Shown here one piece after another: positions 9,035 to 15,716 of a stretch of DNA of 45,710 nucleotides. The translations under genes and the position numbers were made by a program. Positions within the stretch are counted from its first letter, which is position 1. Each line of letters opens with the position of its first letter. Location: positions 1 through 45,710 of IMG/VR virus record IMGVR_UViG_3300044716_001511; one strand, given 5' to 3'. The notes under the pieces are model-generated. The model was not told the origin of the DNA, did not search any database, and worked only from the letters and a program-made list of their open reading frames with translations. Origin of the DNA: a virus.

Positions 9035-9332
9035 TCCAGCGGATGATCGCATCCTCCCGATGTGGCTCCCAAAACTCCTGATCCCGATACCACTCCAGCC
9101 AATCATTAGCCGACTTTGAAATATTGCACGCAAAACAGCACGCAATCAGATTTTGCTGGTGCGTATGCCCACCACGAATTTTCGGATGCACATGATCCAG
9201 CGTGGCTGACCTGCCTAAAGCTGTATCACAGTAGGCACACTTGTTGTCCCACTCTTTAAGAATTGATTGCCTAAACCTTGCCTTCGCTTGTTTTTTGTTT
9301 AAGTATTCGCCATCTTCAATGTGATGGTCCAT
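9012..9332 (-). CDS. HNH endonuclease (free-standing, reverse strand)
   Basis: 106 residues with the HNH core: Cys32-x-x-Cys35, Leu-Asp46-His47, Asn61 and Cys66-x-x-Cys69, so the zinc-binding and catalytic residues are present. It is inserted against the direction of the lysis genes and its 3' end overlaps the previous gene by 23 bases, as expected of a mobile homing-type nuclease. Start ATG at 9332. A packaging-associated HNH role is less likely because it is far from the terminase. Confidence 0.85.
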   Translation of the reverse strand: MDHHIEDGEYLNKKQAKARFRQSILKEWDNKCAYCDTALGRSATLDHVHPKIRGGHTHQQNLIACCFACNISKSANDWLEWYRDQEFWEPHREDAIIRWITGGLCA

Positions 9333-9429
9333 ACCCAGCAGTGGCTAGATGAAATGTAGCTGTAGAAACCCTTACGCGCTGGAGCTTTTAGGCTAGTACA
9401 GCTAAGCTTCCGTAAGAATCTTGGTTTTT
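9333..9429. promoter_or_regulatory. Intergenic region with interleaved inverted repeats
   Basis: Between the reverse HNH gene and the small membrane protein. AGCTGTA (9358-9364) pairs with TACAGCT (9397-9403), and CTTACG (9371-9376) pairs with CGTAAG (9411-9416). The arms interleave, a pseudoknot-compatible order. It probably holds the start signals for both flanking genes; no confident promoter was seen. Confidence 0.3.
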
Positions 9430-9570
9430 ATGACTGAAGAGCAGATCGCGGTAGTGGCCATCGTCATTGCAGCTGGCTCCGAAATCATCGGCATGAGCAA
9501 ACTGCGCTCCAACAGCTGGATTCAGCTGGTGCTGCAGGGTCTCCGCCTGATGTTCCCCAAGCGCCGCTAA
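9430..9570 (+). CDS. Short membrane protein next to endolysin, holin candidate
   Basis: 46 residues: Met-Thr-Glu-Glu, a hydrophobic segment (residues ~5-21), a Ser-Glu-Ile-Ile-Gly-Met-Ser turn, and an amphipathic C-terminal helix ending in Lys-Arg-Arg. I recall similar small proteins from cyanophages, sometimes beside lysis genes. It lies 20 bases before the endolysin. Holin function is inferred from size, hydrophobicity and position. Confidence 0.65.
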   Translation: MTEEQIAVVAIVIAAGSEIIGMSKLRSNSWIQLVLQGLRLMFPKRR

Positions 9571-9590
9571 TTTCCACTGAGGGCCTTGTC

Positions 9591-10718
9591 ATGACGCAAA
9601 ACGGTATCCGCCTCGGCGATCTCTTCAGGTACTACAAGGCCCTGCCCCACCAGATGGCAGCCATCACCGAGCTGGAACAGGCCATCAACAAAGCCAATCC
9701 CAACATCTTGGGCCGCGATCAAGGCTGGTTCAAGACCTGGAGCGTAGCCGGCAAACAAACCACTTTCCCCAACACTTGGGAAGGCGTCCTCGAAGCAGCC
9801 CGCGTAGCCGGCGCCAAATTCCCGGAACTTGTAAGCGCCCAATGGGCACTGGAATCCAACTACGGCAAACTTGTCTCCGGCCGCAATAACTTTTTCGGCC
9901 TCAAAGGCACTGGCACAGACACCAAAACACAAGAATTTATAAACAATCAGTGGATCTCAATCACAGACAGCTTCATTGACTTTCCAGACCTGCTGTCCTG
10001 TGTCATCTATTTAGTAGACCACTGGTACAAAGATTTTAAAAATTACAAAGGCTGCAATAACGCAAACACCCGCGAGGAAGCAGCCAAATGGTTAATCAAA
10101 GAAGGGTACGCCACCGATCCCAACTACGCCGGTAAGCTGATCGCCCTAATGGAACAGCACACAGGCACTAACCCACTGGTAAGACCCAAAGAAAAAATCC
10201 TGAAGGTTGCCTACGAATATCAGCTGGGACCGGACGATGGAGCAACGGGTTACCGCCAGTGTTTCAGTTCGAGTTGTGCCATGGTGGCCCGCTACTACGG
10301 CAAAATTTCCGGGGACTACGAATACAACAAACTCCGCGCCCGCTTCGGCGACACCACCGACCCCAAAGCCCAGATCGCTGCCCTCAAAGCCCTGGGACTC
10401 AAAGCCACATTTGAAATGGATGGCACTGCCCAAGAGCTGGAGGACGAAATCAACGCCAGCCATCCCGTACCTGTGGGCTGGCTTCACCACGGCCCCATCT
10501 CAAAGCCCTCTGGTGGCGGCCACTGGAGCGTTGTGGTGGGCTTTACCCCAACCCATTTCATCTTTAATGATCCTTACGGTGAGGCAAATCTGACTGCAGG
10601 CGGCTATGCAAACCATAAGGGCGGCGCTGGCGTTGCCTATTCCAAGAAAAACTGGCTGCCTAGGTGGCTCATCGAAGGCACCGATACCGGCTGGTTCATG
10701 AAAATCCGCCCTAGCTGA
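9591..10718 (+). CDS. Endolysin: glucosaminidase plus C39-like peptidase
   Basis: 375 residues with two domains. Residues ~55-190 look like a FlgJ-type N-acetylglucosaminidase: Ser-Ala-Gln-Trp-Ala-Leu-Glu88-Ser, then Asn-Asn-Phe-Phe-Gly-Leu-Lys-Gly, with Glu88 as the likely catalytic acid. Residues ~205-345 look like a C39-family papain-like peptidase: Gln-Cys224-Phe, His311-Trp-Ser-Val, and Asn326-Asp327-Pro-Tyr-Gly fit the Cys/His/Asp triad. It should cut peptidoglycan glycan strands and peptide links at lysis. No signal peptide, so release would need a holin. GAGGG lies upstream of the ATG. A structural lysozyme role is possible but less likely given the adjacent small membrane protein. 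Confidence 0.85.
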   Translation: MTQNGIRLGDLFRYYKALPHQMAAITELEQAINKANPNILGRDQGWFKTWSVAGKQTTFPNTWEGVLEAARVAGAKFPELVSAQWALESNYGKLVSGRNNFFGLKGTGTDTKTQEFINNQWISITDSFIDFPDLLSCVIYLVDHWYKDFKNYKGCNNANTREEAAKWLIKEGYATDPNYAGKLIALMEQHTGTNPLVRPKEKILKVAYEYQLGPDDGATGYRQCFSSSCAMVARYYGKISGDYEYNKLRARFGDTTDPKAQIAALKALGLKATFEMDGTAQELEDEINASHPVPVGWLHHGPISKPSGGGHWSVVVGFTPTHFIFNDPYGEANLTAGGYANHKGGAGVAYSKKNWLPRWLIEGTDTGWFMKIRPS

Positions 10719-10720
10719 CC

Positions 10721-10942
10721 ATGCGCCCCATCGAACACACCACCGAGTCCAGCTTCCACAAGGCCGCAACGGACAGGTGGCTAGTGGAGCGGTTCAACAA
10801 GGGCGACTACCGGGGCTTGCTGGAAGCAGCCCTCCTGCTTAACACGCTCCACCAGCTGGAACGAACAAAATCCGCCTGGGCCATCCGCGAAGCAGCGGAC
10901 AACCTGGCGGATCAATTCGGCATGGACCGCGATTCGGCCTAG
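10721..10942 (+). CDS. Small helical protein after endolysin, unknown
   Basis: 73 residues, mostly helical and charged, no membrane span. Starts 2 bases after the endolysin stop, so it is in the same transcript. Its stop codon overlaps the stop of the convergent minus-strand gene through a CTAG palindrome. Not recognised. Confidence 0.6.
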   Translation: MRPIEHTTESSFHKAATDRWLVERFNKGDYRGLLEAALLLNTLHQLERTKSAWAIREAADNLADQFGMDRDSA

Positions 10943-11124
10943 CCCTCGCTTTCCATCTTGGCAATGTGATCCGTGTAAAGCCCGGTGTATAGGCTGTGCA
11001 TGGGATGCAGTGGCGAATCCCGCCCATCCAAAACGTAAAGCCGCTCCAGATAATCGTGGCGACCTTGGTCAATGCGCACCTTGGCCCAAGCCTCGGCAGC
11101 CCACTGGGGAATTTCAGTTGTCAT
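10939..11124 (-). CDS. Small protein, unknown (end of minus-strand block)
   Basis: 61 residues from ATG at 11124. A longer open frame upstream is rejected because this ATG lies inside the end of the preceding coupled gene, as elsewhere in the block. The sequence contains Ala-Trp-Ala-Lys-Val-Arg and Tyr-Leu-Glu-Arg-Leu-Tyr, with no membrane segment. Last gene of the minus-strand block. Function unknown. Confidence 0.6.
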   Translation of the reverse strand: MTTEIPQWAAEAWAKVRIDQGRHDYLERLYVLDGRDSPLHPMHSLYTGLYTDHIAKMESEG

Positions 11125-11422
11125 TGCGAGTTTCTGACAGTTTTTTACGCGCCTTCGCAGCCACACTGGGACTGGTGTGCGACCGAGCCAGCTTAGGTTT
11201 CCTTGCCGGCGGCACCGGCGTATCCACCCGACAATTCGGGTAACGATTTTTGGCAAACTCCACAGCCTGCTGGAGCGACTCAGCCCTCACCAAATCCCGC
11301 ATAGCCCCTTGACCGGGCAGCCAGATCTGCAACTCAAAAAGGGCAGATTTTTCTGCACTGGTGCGTGAAATCCCTTCACCGAAACGGACTTCCCGGTTTT
11401 CCTCCCAACTCAAGACGTTCAT
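11114..11422 (-). CDS. Small protein with basic tail, unknown
   Basis: 102 residues. The ATG at 11422 overlaps the upstream stop (ATGA), which is preferred to a TTG at 11434. The N-terminal two thirds look folded (a Glu-Ser-Leu-Gln-Gln-Ala-Val helix). The last ~35 residues are Pro/Lys/Arg-rich and probably disordered, so nucleic-acid binding is possible. Overlaps the next gene by 11 bases. Unknown function. Confidence 0.65.
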   Translation of the reverse strand: MNVLSWEENREVRFGEGISRTSAEKSALFELQIWLPGQGAMRDLVRAESLQQAVEFAKNRYPNCRVDTPVPPARKPKLARSHTSPSVAAKARKKLSETRNDN

Positions 11423-11640
11423 TCTGCTTTCCAAGACCGGGGGTAGACGGGTTCTTCCACGCCATGGACGCTAACAGGGCTATTAGTGCAACGAGCCACA
11501 GCCTGTGCAGCCACAACAGCCCGCTCATAGGTCACCCAGCTAGACGCATCATCTTTCGCAGCCGTTAGTCCAATCCCATTCCCTGGCCCATAAACCGCTG
11601 TGACCCAGCGATCTCCCGCCATAACCACGTACCGCGTCAC
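11419..11640 (-). CDS. Small protein, unknown
   Basis: 73 residues from a GTG at 11640; an in-frame ATG at 11622 is an alternative start. It contains Tyr-Gly-Pro-Gly-Asn-Gly-Ile-Gly-Leu and an Ala/Val helix. A CTACTGTAG site (11655-11663) lies just upstream and contains a -10-like TACAGT on this strand, so the gene may start its own transcript. Function unknown. Confidence 0.55.
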   Translation of the reverse strand: MTRYVVMAGDRWVTAVYGPGNGIGLTAAKDDASSWVTYERAVVAAQAVARCTNSPVSVHGVEEPVYPRSWKAE

Positions 11641-11654
11641 TGCCTTTTAGTGAA

Positions 11655-11663
11655 CTACTGTAG
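11655..11663 (-). promoter_or_regulatory. CTAC-T-GTAG motif (possible -10 / operator)
   Basis: A near-palindromic 9-mer; on the minus strand it contains TACAGT, a reasonable -10 hexamer. The 12-mer CTACTGTAGTAG here recurs exactly at 22866-22877 before the ssDNA-binding gene. It is embedded in an inverted repeat AACTAC-TGTA-GTAGTT (11653-11668). No clear -35. Confidence 0.35.
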
Positions 11664-11687
11664 TAGTTTAACCCGCAACCGCCATCA

Positions 11688-11718
11688 GACTCAGACTGTT
11701 ACAAACCACAACTGAGTC
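11688..11718 (-). terminator. Inverted repeat after RHH gene
   Basis: GACTCAG (11688-11694) and CTGAGTC (11712-11718) form a 7-bp stem directly after the stop of the ribbon-helix-helix-type gene on the minus strand. There is no T run, so it is a weak terminator or an mRNA 3'-end or regulator-binding hairpin. Confidence 0.3.
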
Positions 11719-11994
11719 TCATGCGTCAACTTCTGATCCACCTTCTGGCTGCTTGGAGCGCAATCTGCCCTGCACCCGCCGCTGGACTGACTCGGCCCAA
11801 GCTGCCTTATCCGCAGCCTCCGCAGCCTTGTAGTCCGAAGCCGGAAGCGCTTTTTCCAACGCCGCGTAAACCATTTCCCGCAACAAACCCGTCACCTTCT
11901 TACCTTCGGTGGCGGCAAGTTTTTCCGCCAGCTTGTACCGATTGGTATCAAGCAACAACTGGCAATAGATTTTTGAGCCGTGGCGCAGCGGCAT
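11719..11994 (-). CDS. Ribbon-helix-helix-like DNA-binding protein (putative)
   Basis: 91 residues. Residues ~7-50 fit a ribbon-helix-helix layout: a short strand (Lys-Ile-Tyr-Cys-Gln-Leu-Leu-Leu), then a helix with Ala-Glu-Lys-Leu-Ala, a turn, and a second helix (Leu-Leu-Arg-Glu-Met-Val-Tyr-Ala-Ala-Leu-Glu). The C-terminal half is a charged helix. Such dimers act as small repressors. Separate from its neighbours by 49 and 78 bases. The fold call is by pattern only. Confidence 0.55.
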   Translation of the reverse strand: MPLRHGSKIYCQLLLDTNRYKLAEKLAATEGKKVTGLLREMVYAALEKALPASDYKAAEAADKAAWAESVQRRVQGRLRSKQPEGGSEVDA

Positions 11995-12043
11995 GGTCCC
12001 TGTTCTAGTCTCCTACACAGTAGCATACTGCGACACAATAGAC

Positions 12044-12247
12044 TCACCACCGCAAATCCTGGTCTACCCCCTTCCGCCACGCATTGGACTGCGCCACCCG
12101 CGCATTGGAACGCTGCTTCCCGCACCCCTTGCGAATCCCCCTCGCCCACTCCAGGAAAGCCGCCGCCCTATGGAGATCCGCCGTCTTGGCCATGCGCACC
12201 TCACGCATCAACCACTCCAACACGATCTCCCTGCCGGTGCGACTCAT
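12044..12247 (-). CDS. Small basic protein, unknown
   Basis: 67 residues; starts at an ATGA overlap with the 55-residue gene upstream, so it is coupled to the DNA polymerase transcript. Basic and helical, with Arg-Glu-Ile-Val-Leu-Glu-Trp-Leu-Met near the start. Function unknown. Confidence 0.55.
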   Translation of the reverse strand: MSRTGREIVLEWLMREVRMAKTADLHRAAAFLEWARGIRKGCGKQRSNARVAQSNAWRKGVDQDLRW

Positions 12248-12411
12248 TTGTCTAAATCTGAGACTCTCAAGATCGACTGGGGCGTCTGATCAGGACAAAG
12301 CTCCAGCGCCTTGAGCCTTGCGGCATAGGCGTCTGGAGCGATAACAAAAACGTCGTGCATCGGGCCGTGACGCGGCCACATCCTGACCCGATACTCGAAC
12401 TCCTCAGTCAC
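12244..12411 (-). CDS. Small protein coupled to DNA polymerase
   Basis: 55 residues. Its GTG overlaps the polymerase stop (GTGA) and its own stop overlaps the next ATG (ATGA), which argues strongly that it is real despite its size. It contains Arg-Met-Trp-Pro-Arg-His-Gly-Pro and Phe-Val-Ile-Ala-Pro-Asp-Ala-Tyr-Ala-Ala-Arg. It could be a polymerase accessory factor by position; no motif supports this. Confidence 0.65.
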   Translation of the reverse strand: MTEEFEYRVRMWPRHGPMHDVFVIAPDAYAARLKALELCPDQTPQSILRVSDLDK

Positions 12412-14231
12412 TTGGCCTGGTCCCAGCTATCCCCGACCTTAGCTTCTGCCAGCGCTGGAATATCCCCCAACCACTGCGCTTCAGCATCTTCCATGACTGC
12501 CTGGAGCTGGAGCACCCAAGCCTCAGTATGTTCCTCTGCAACTAAGAGGATTACCTCGTCATGCACCACGCCGGCCAGGCGCACAACATCCTCCCCATCC
12601 GCTTTAAGTAAAGGCCATAACTTCCCCAACGTCCGCTTCAGTACAGCCGCACCAGCTCCCTGAATCGGTGTATTACAGCGAGTTGTGAGTTTGTTGTGCT
12701 CACTTGGAAGAATCCGCCGCATACCAGACACCCGAATCCTCACCTCACCGTTGCCCTTGCTGTTGTCGGCAGCGTTAGCGGCCTTCCGCTGCCACTGATT
12801 GATCCCCTTATAAGCGAAGTGAAACTCTTGCCTAATCGCACCAGCCTCATCTAATTCCATCTGGATCCCCGTTGTTGCTGCATAGTTACGCAACCCTTTT
12901 GCACCGCTTCCATACAACAATCCAAAGTTTGCCGACTTTGCAATTTGACGTTGTTCTTTTGTAACCTGATCTTCAGCTACCCCATAAATCTGCATCGCGG
13001 TAAATGTATGCAGATCTTTCCCTTCCTGGAACGCTTTAGTCATAAGCGGATCCTGCGCTTCCGCTGCTGCAAGTCTCATTTCCATCCCGCTGTAGTCCGC
13101 CACCACCAACTTCCAACCTGCTGGAGCCTGCACACAAGCCCTAAACCGAACATCCCGCGGAATTTGCTGGAGGTTGGGACTCATGCACGACATTCTTCCT
13201 GTATCTGCACCAAGCTGTAAATAACTGGCACGTATAAATCCGTCAGCCGCAACATTCTTCTCAAGCGTTTCGGCCATTTGCCTACGCTTCTCTACTCGCT
13301 TCCACCGCAAATAGTCCGCAATACACTTGTGCTCCCCTACATATTCCTGGAGCGCAGACTTACTGGCACTGTGCTTGCCGGTCTTTGTATCGACTGGCGA
13401 CTTACCCAACAACGCTGAGAATTTAACTAGCAACTGTGCAGGGCTGTTTAGGTTAAATACCTCAGGATCGGGCTTACCTTTCTTCTCAGATCGCGTTTGG
13501 TACTTCAGATTGCCGAACACGTCCCGGTGTAGTTTGAAGCCCTCAGGCAAGGCAGTATCGAAGTCTTCAATGAATCGATCCCCAACTTCCTTGTGCTCAA
13601 TATCCAGATCCTCGATGAGTTTAATAAGCGACTCCTTATTAAAGGGAAGCCCAGTTCGCCATAACTGCGCCATCGACTGGAGCGCCGCACACTCCAGTAA
13701 CCATGCTGGTGCAAGTTTCTCCACACACATCCGCTGCTGAATCGGCTCCATCAACTCAGTCAACACCACAACATCCTTGGCCGCATACTCCATCTGGTCC
13801 ATGGACAGATCACCAGACCAGTCACTTTTCTGCTGTTCCTTAGAAATGTCGTAGTGCAGATACCGCTTCACCACGTACTGCAGACCGTGCTTCAGGTTTG
13901 GTAGCCCATTGGTAAGAATCCGACTGGCGAGCATGGTGCAAAGCACCTGCCCCGCAGGATGAATTTCGTACTCCTGCAACCAGCCCAAATCAAATACCGC
14001 GTTGTGCGCAACCCACGTCCGCTCAACGTCAAAAAACTCCTCCAATGTGATCCAATCGTTGTCATCTAACTGCCAACAATCAATTACCACTGGCGTCTGC
14101 CCCAGTGTGCATAGCTGGAGCAACCGCAACCCTCCAAAGGTGGGCTGGAGCCCCGTCGTCTCGACGTCAAATGCAACAGTAGTAGCCCCCTCCAAAGTGG
14201 AGAGATGCTCGATGCCAAAGAGAATTTCCAT
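12408..14231 (-). CDS. Family A DNA polymerase with 3'-5' exonuclease
   Basis: 607 residues. The proofreading domain (~1-180) has ExoI Asp22-Val-Glu24-Thr-Thr-Gly, ExoII with Asp81 and ExoIII with Asp153. The polymerase domain (~270-600) has motif A Asp379-Tyr-Ser-Gly-Met-Glu384, motif B with Lys432 and Phe436-Gly-Leu-Leu-Tyr-Gly, and motif C His557-Asp558-Glu. There is no 5'-3' exonuclease domain, as in phage replicative enzymes of this size. The residue matching E. coli Pol I Phe762 is Phe436, not the Leu often linked to temperate phages. Motif A has Met where Ile is usual. It should replicate the genome with the primase-helicase at 20331. Starts with ATG at 14231. Confidence 0.95.
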   Translation of the reverse strand: MEILFGIEHLSTLEGATTVAFDVETTGLQPTFGGLRLLQLCTLGQTPVVIDCWQLDDNDWITLEEFFDVERTWVAHNAVFDLGWLQEYEIHPAGQVLCTMLASRILTNGLPNLKHGLQYVVKRYLHYDISKEQQKSDWSGDLSMDQMEYAAKDVVVLTELMEPIQQRMCVEKLAPAWLLECAALQSMAQLWRTGLPFNKESLIKLIEDLDIEHKEVGDRFIEDFDTALPEGFKLHRDVFGNLKYQTRSEKKGKPDPEVFNLNSPAQLLVKFSALLGKSPVDTKTGKHSASKSALQEYVGEHKCIADYLRWKRVEKRRQMAETLEKNVAADGFIRASYLQLGADTGRMSCMSPNLQQIPRDVRFRACVQAPAGWKLVVADYSGMEMRLAAAEAQDPLMTKAFQEGKDLHTFTAMQIYGVAEDQVTKEQRQIAKSANFGLLYGSGAKGLRNYAATTGIQMELDEAGAIRQEFHFAYKGINQWQRKAANAADNSKGNGEVRIRVSGMRRILPSEHNKLTTRCNTPIQGAGAAVLKRTLGKLWPLLKADGEDVVRLAGVVHDEVILLVAEEHTEAWVLQLQAVMEDAEAQWLGDIPALAEAKVGDSWDQAK

Positions 14232-14275
14232 GCCTGGTAGGGCGAAGTGAGTTACTTAAAAGGTTTTAGCCGGTG

Positions 14276-14557
14276 CTACTCTAGCACACTATCAAACTCC
14301 CGCGCCGAGCAAAGCTCAGCCATCACGGTCCCAGCCTCTGGAATCCCAAGCGTACAACGATGATGCCAATGCACACACTGCTGGCACACACCCCCATCCT
14401 CCAAAGGCTTGTACTTTTGCCGATGCCATGCCTGGCGCTTTTCCTCCCTTCCCGCCGGTGAAGTGCCATAACACTTACAGCAGTACACAGCGCTCAAAGT
14501 CTTTTTGCCGCAGGTAAGGCACAGCCTCTGCGTAAGTCGAAGAACAGGTGTTTTCAT
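14276..14557 (-). CDS. Zinc-ribbon / cysteine-rich protein
   Basis: 93 residues with 10 cysteines: Cys-Leu-Thr-Cys and Cys-Cys-Lys-Cys near residues 13-29, then Cys-Gln-Gln-Cys, Arg-Cys-Thr-Leu-Gly-x-Pro-Glu and a final Leu-Cys-Ser. Two metal sites are likely. The start overlaps the upstream stop (ATGA). The second half resembles small metal-binding phage proteins with a Cys-x-x-Cys ... Cys-x-Leu-Gly-x-Pro-Glu pattern. Function unknown; possibly nucleic-acid binding. Confidence 0.65.
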   Translation of the reverse strand: MKTPVLRLTQRLCLTCGKKTLSAVYCCKCYGTSPAGREEKRQAWHRQKYKPLEDGGVCQQCVHWHHRCTLGIPEAGTVMAELCSAREFDSVLE

Positions 14558-14769
14558 GAAAAGTGAACACGTAAGAATCCAGAAAGGCGCTCCAGTTTGC
14601 TGCTCTTGGCACCCCGATGCACAACAGAGCCTGCAGGCAACTCCACCTCAACAGTGAATACCCGCGTACCGCAGTCCAAACAAGTGCGCTGGCGCAAGAT
14701 GGACTCTGTTGTATCCCTGCAAGTTCGCGTAACACGAACTTCTTGCGAATCACACTTGGAGCACCTCAT
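14554..14769 (-). CDS. NrdR-like zinc-ribbon protein
   Basis: 71 residues. Residues 1-40 match the N-terminal zinc ribbon of NrdR: Met-Arg-Cys3-x-x-Cys6 ... Ser-Ile-Leu-Arg-Gln-Arg-x-Cys31-x-x-Cys34-Gly-x-Arg-x-Phe. The ATP-cone domain of true NrdR is absent. NrdR represses ribonucleotide reductase genes, so a ribbon-only version could bind similar DNA sites or be a general zinc ribbon. Overlaps both neighbours by 4 bases. Confidence 0.65.
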   Translation of the reverse strand: MRCSKCDSQEVRVTRTCRDTTESILRQRTCLDCGTRVFTVEVELPAGSVVHRGAKSSKLERLSGFLRVHFS

Positions 14770-15002
14770 TCGTCGTCGGGGTCGCAGTTGTCAAAGTAAA
14801 AACCTTGGAGCCGCTCCACGATGTCGTGTGCGGCAACAAGTTGTTGAAAGAACGCCTCGCTGACTAAGTAGTCGCTCTGGCGGTGTTTGCAGTCGTAACA
14901 CTCATACCGCCGCCGCTTAGCACGACCGCTGTACGTCTTTTCTTGGAACAACATTCGCATTGTCCCAGCGCATTTGGGACACCGTTGTTCCCCCAGATTC
15001 AT
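14766..15002 (-). CDS. Third zinc-ribbon protein
   Basis: 78 residues from ATG at 15002, which overlaps the upstream stop (ATGA); an earlier in-frame start is rejected for that reason. Cys-Pro-Lys-Cys near residue 8 and Cys-Tyr-Asp-Cys-Lys-His near residue 36 form a ribbon with a very basic link (Arg-Ala-Lys-Arg-Arg-Arg). The acidic C-terminal helix ends Asp-Pro-Asp-Asp-Glu. Likely nucleic-acid binding. Confidence 0.65.
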   Translation of the reverse strand: MNLGEQRCPKCAGTMRMLFQEKTYSGRAKRRRYECYDCKHRQSDYLVSEAFFQQLVAAHDIVERLQGFYFDNCDPDDE

Positions 15003-15244
15003 CGATCCTTGTAAGCCTCCATAGCAAGCGTGTTTACAAGCCGATTGAGATACCACTGGGCCTTCCTGGCATCCTCATAAGGATCCCGCTTAAGCCACAT
15101 CCGACTGATGTATTTAATGACCTGCCACTGCAGGCCACCAACCACCGGATCAGGTGCAGGCCGCACCCAATCCTCGATCACATCAATCACCTCAGCCTTT
15201 CCAGCCGTGTAATGCGCTGGTGAATTAACGGGATCAATCGACAT
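14999..15244 (-). CDS. DUF3310-family protein
   Basis: 81 residues from ATG at 15244. The start Asp-Pro-Val-Asn-Ser-Pro-Ala-His-Tyr and the later Gln-Val-Ile-Lys-Tyr-Ile-Ser-Arg-Met ... Asp-Ala-Arg-Lys-Ala-Gln-Trp-Tyr-Leu are the hallmarks of DUF3310 proteins, common in phages and sometimes annotated as nucleotide-related. Exact activity is not established to my knowledge. The company of dCTP deaminase and DNA polymerase fits nucleotide metabolism. Overlaps the HNH gene by 11 bases, as if that gene was inserted into a coupled pair. Confidence 0.8.
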   Translation of the reverse strand: MSIDPVNSPAHYTAGKAEVIDVIEDWVRPAPDPVVGGLQWQVIKYISRMWLKRDPYEDARKAQWYLNRLVNTLAMEAYKDR

Positions 15245-15716
15245 GTTTCCAAGTTTTGTGTTTACGAATAGCGCTAATGGCCGATCTGCTGATACCATAC
15301 TGGCGAGCAAGATCTGCTCCAGAAACTAATGTAGATCGGATAAAGCGAACATCCGATTCTGACAAGGGTGTCTGATGATGAGCTTCTCCGGTAGGAGGCA
15401 CTGGAACAACATTACGTTTAGCTTTTACAGCATCCGCATTGTTCTCTGCAATTGTCCCCGGCAAAAGGTGACTCGGATTGCAACATACTGGGTTATGGCA
15501 CATGTGCCTAACACACTGCTGCGAATTAAGAGGCCCAAAGTGCAGTTCCCAAGAAAGTCTGTGAGCTTTTAACAAACGTCCTTTGTCGTTTAATTGCCCA
15601 TAACCGCCTCGTACAGCCACGGAACCTGTCCACGGCCAGCACTGATGATCCTGCCGTCGATATACGCAAGTATGCCAACGATCTATAACTGAATCAGATA
15701 ACGTAAAGTTCGTCAT
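15234..15716 (-). CDS. HNH homing endonuclease with C-terminal helix-turn-helix
   Basis: 160 residues. Residues ~25-100 form an HNH_3-type domain: Cys-Trp-Pro-Trp-Thr-Gly, then Arg-His-Met-Cys-His-Asn-Pro-x-Cys-Cys-Asn-Pro-Ser-His-Leu and Gly-Thr-x-x-Glu-Asn-Asn. Residues ~110-160 form a DNA-binding module: Leu-Ser-Glu-Ser-Asp-Val, Asp-Leu-Ala-Arg-Gln-Tyr-Gly-Ile-Ser and a terminal Lys-Thr-Trp-Lys-His-Val. The start overlaps the dCTP deaminase stop (ATGA). The same C-terminal module recurs in the protein at 16219. Probably a mobile nuclease domesticated into the operon's coupling. Confidence 0.9.
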   Translation of the reverse strand: MTNFTLSDSVIDRWHTCVYRRQDHQCWPWTGSVAVRGGYGQLNDKGRLLKAHRLSWELHFGPLNSQQCVRHMCHNPVCCNPSHLLPGTIAENNADAVKAKRNVVPVPPTGEAHHQTPLSESDVRFIRSTLVSGADLARQYGISRSAISAIRKHKTWKHVD

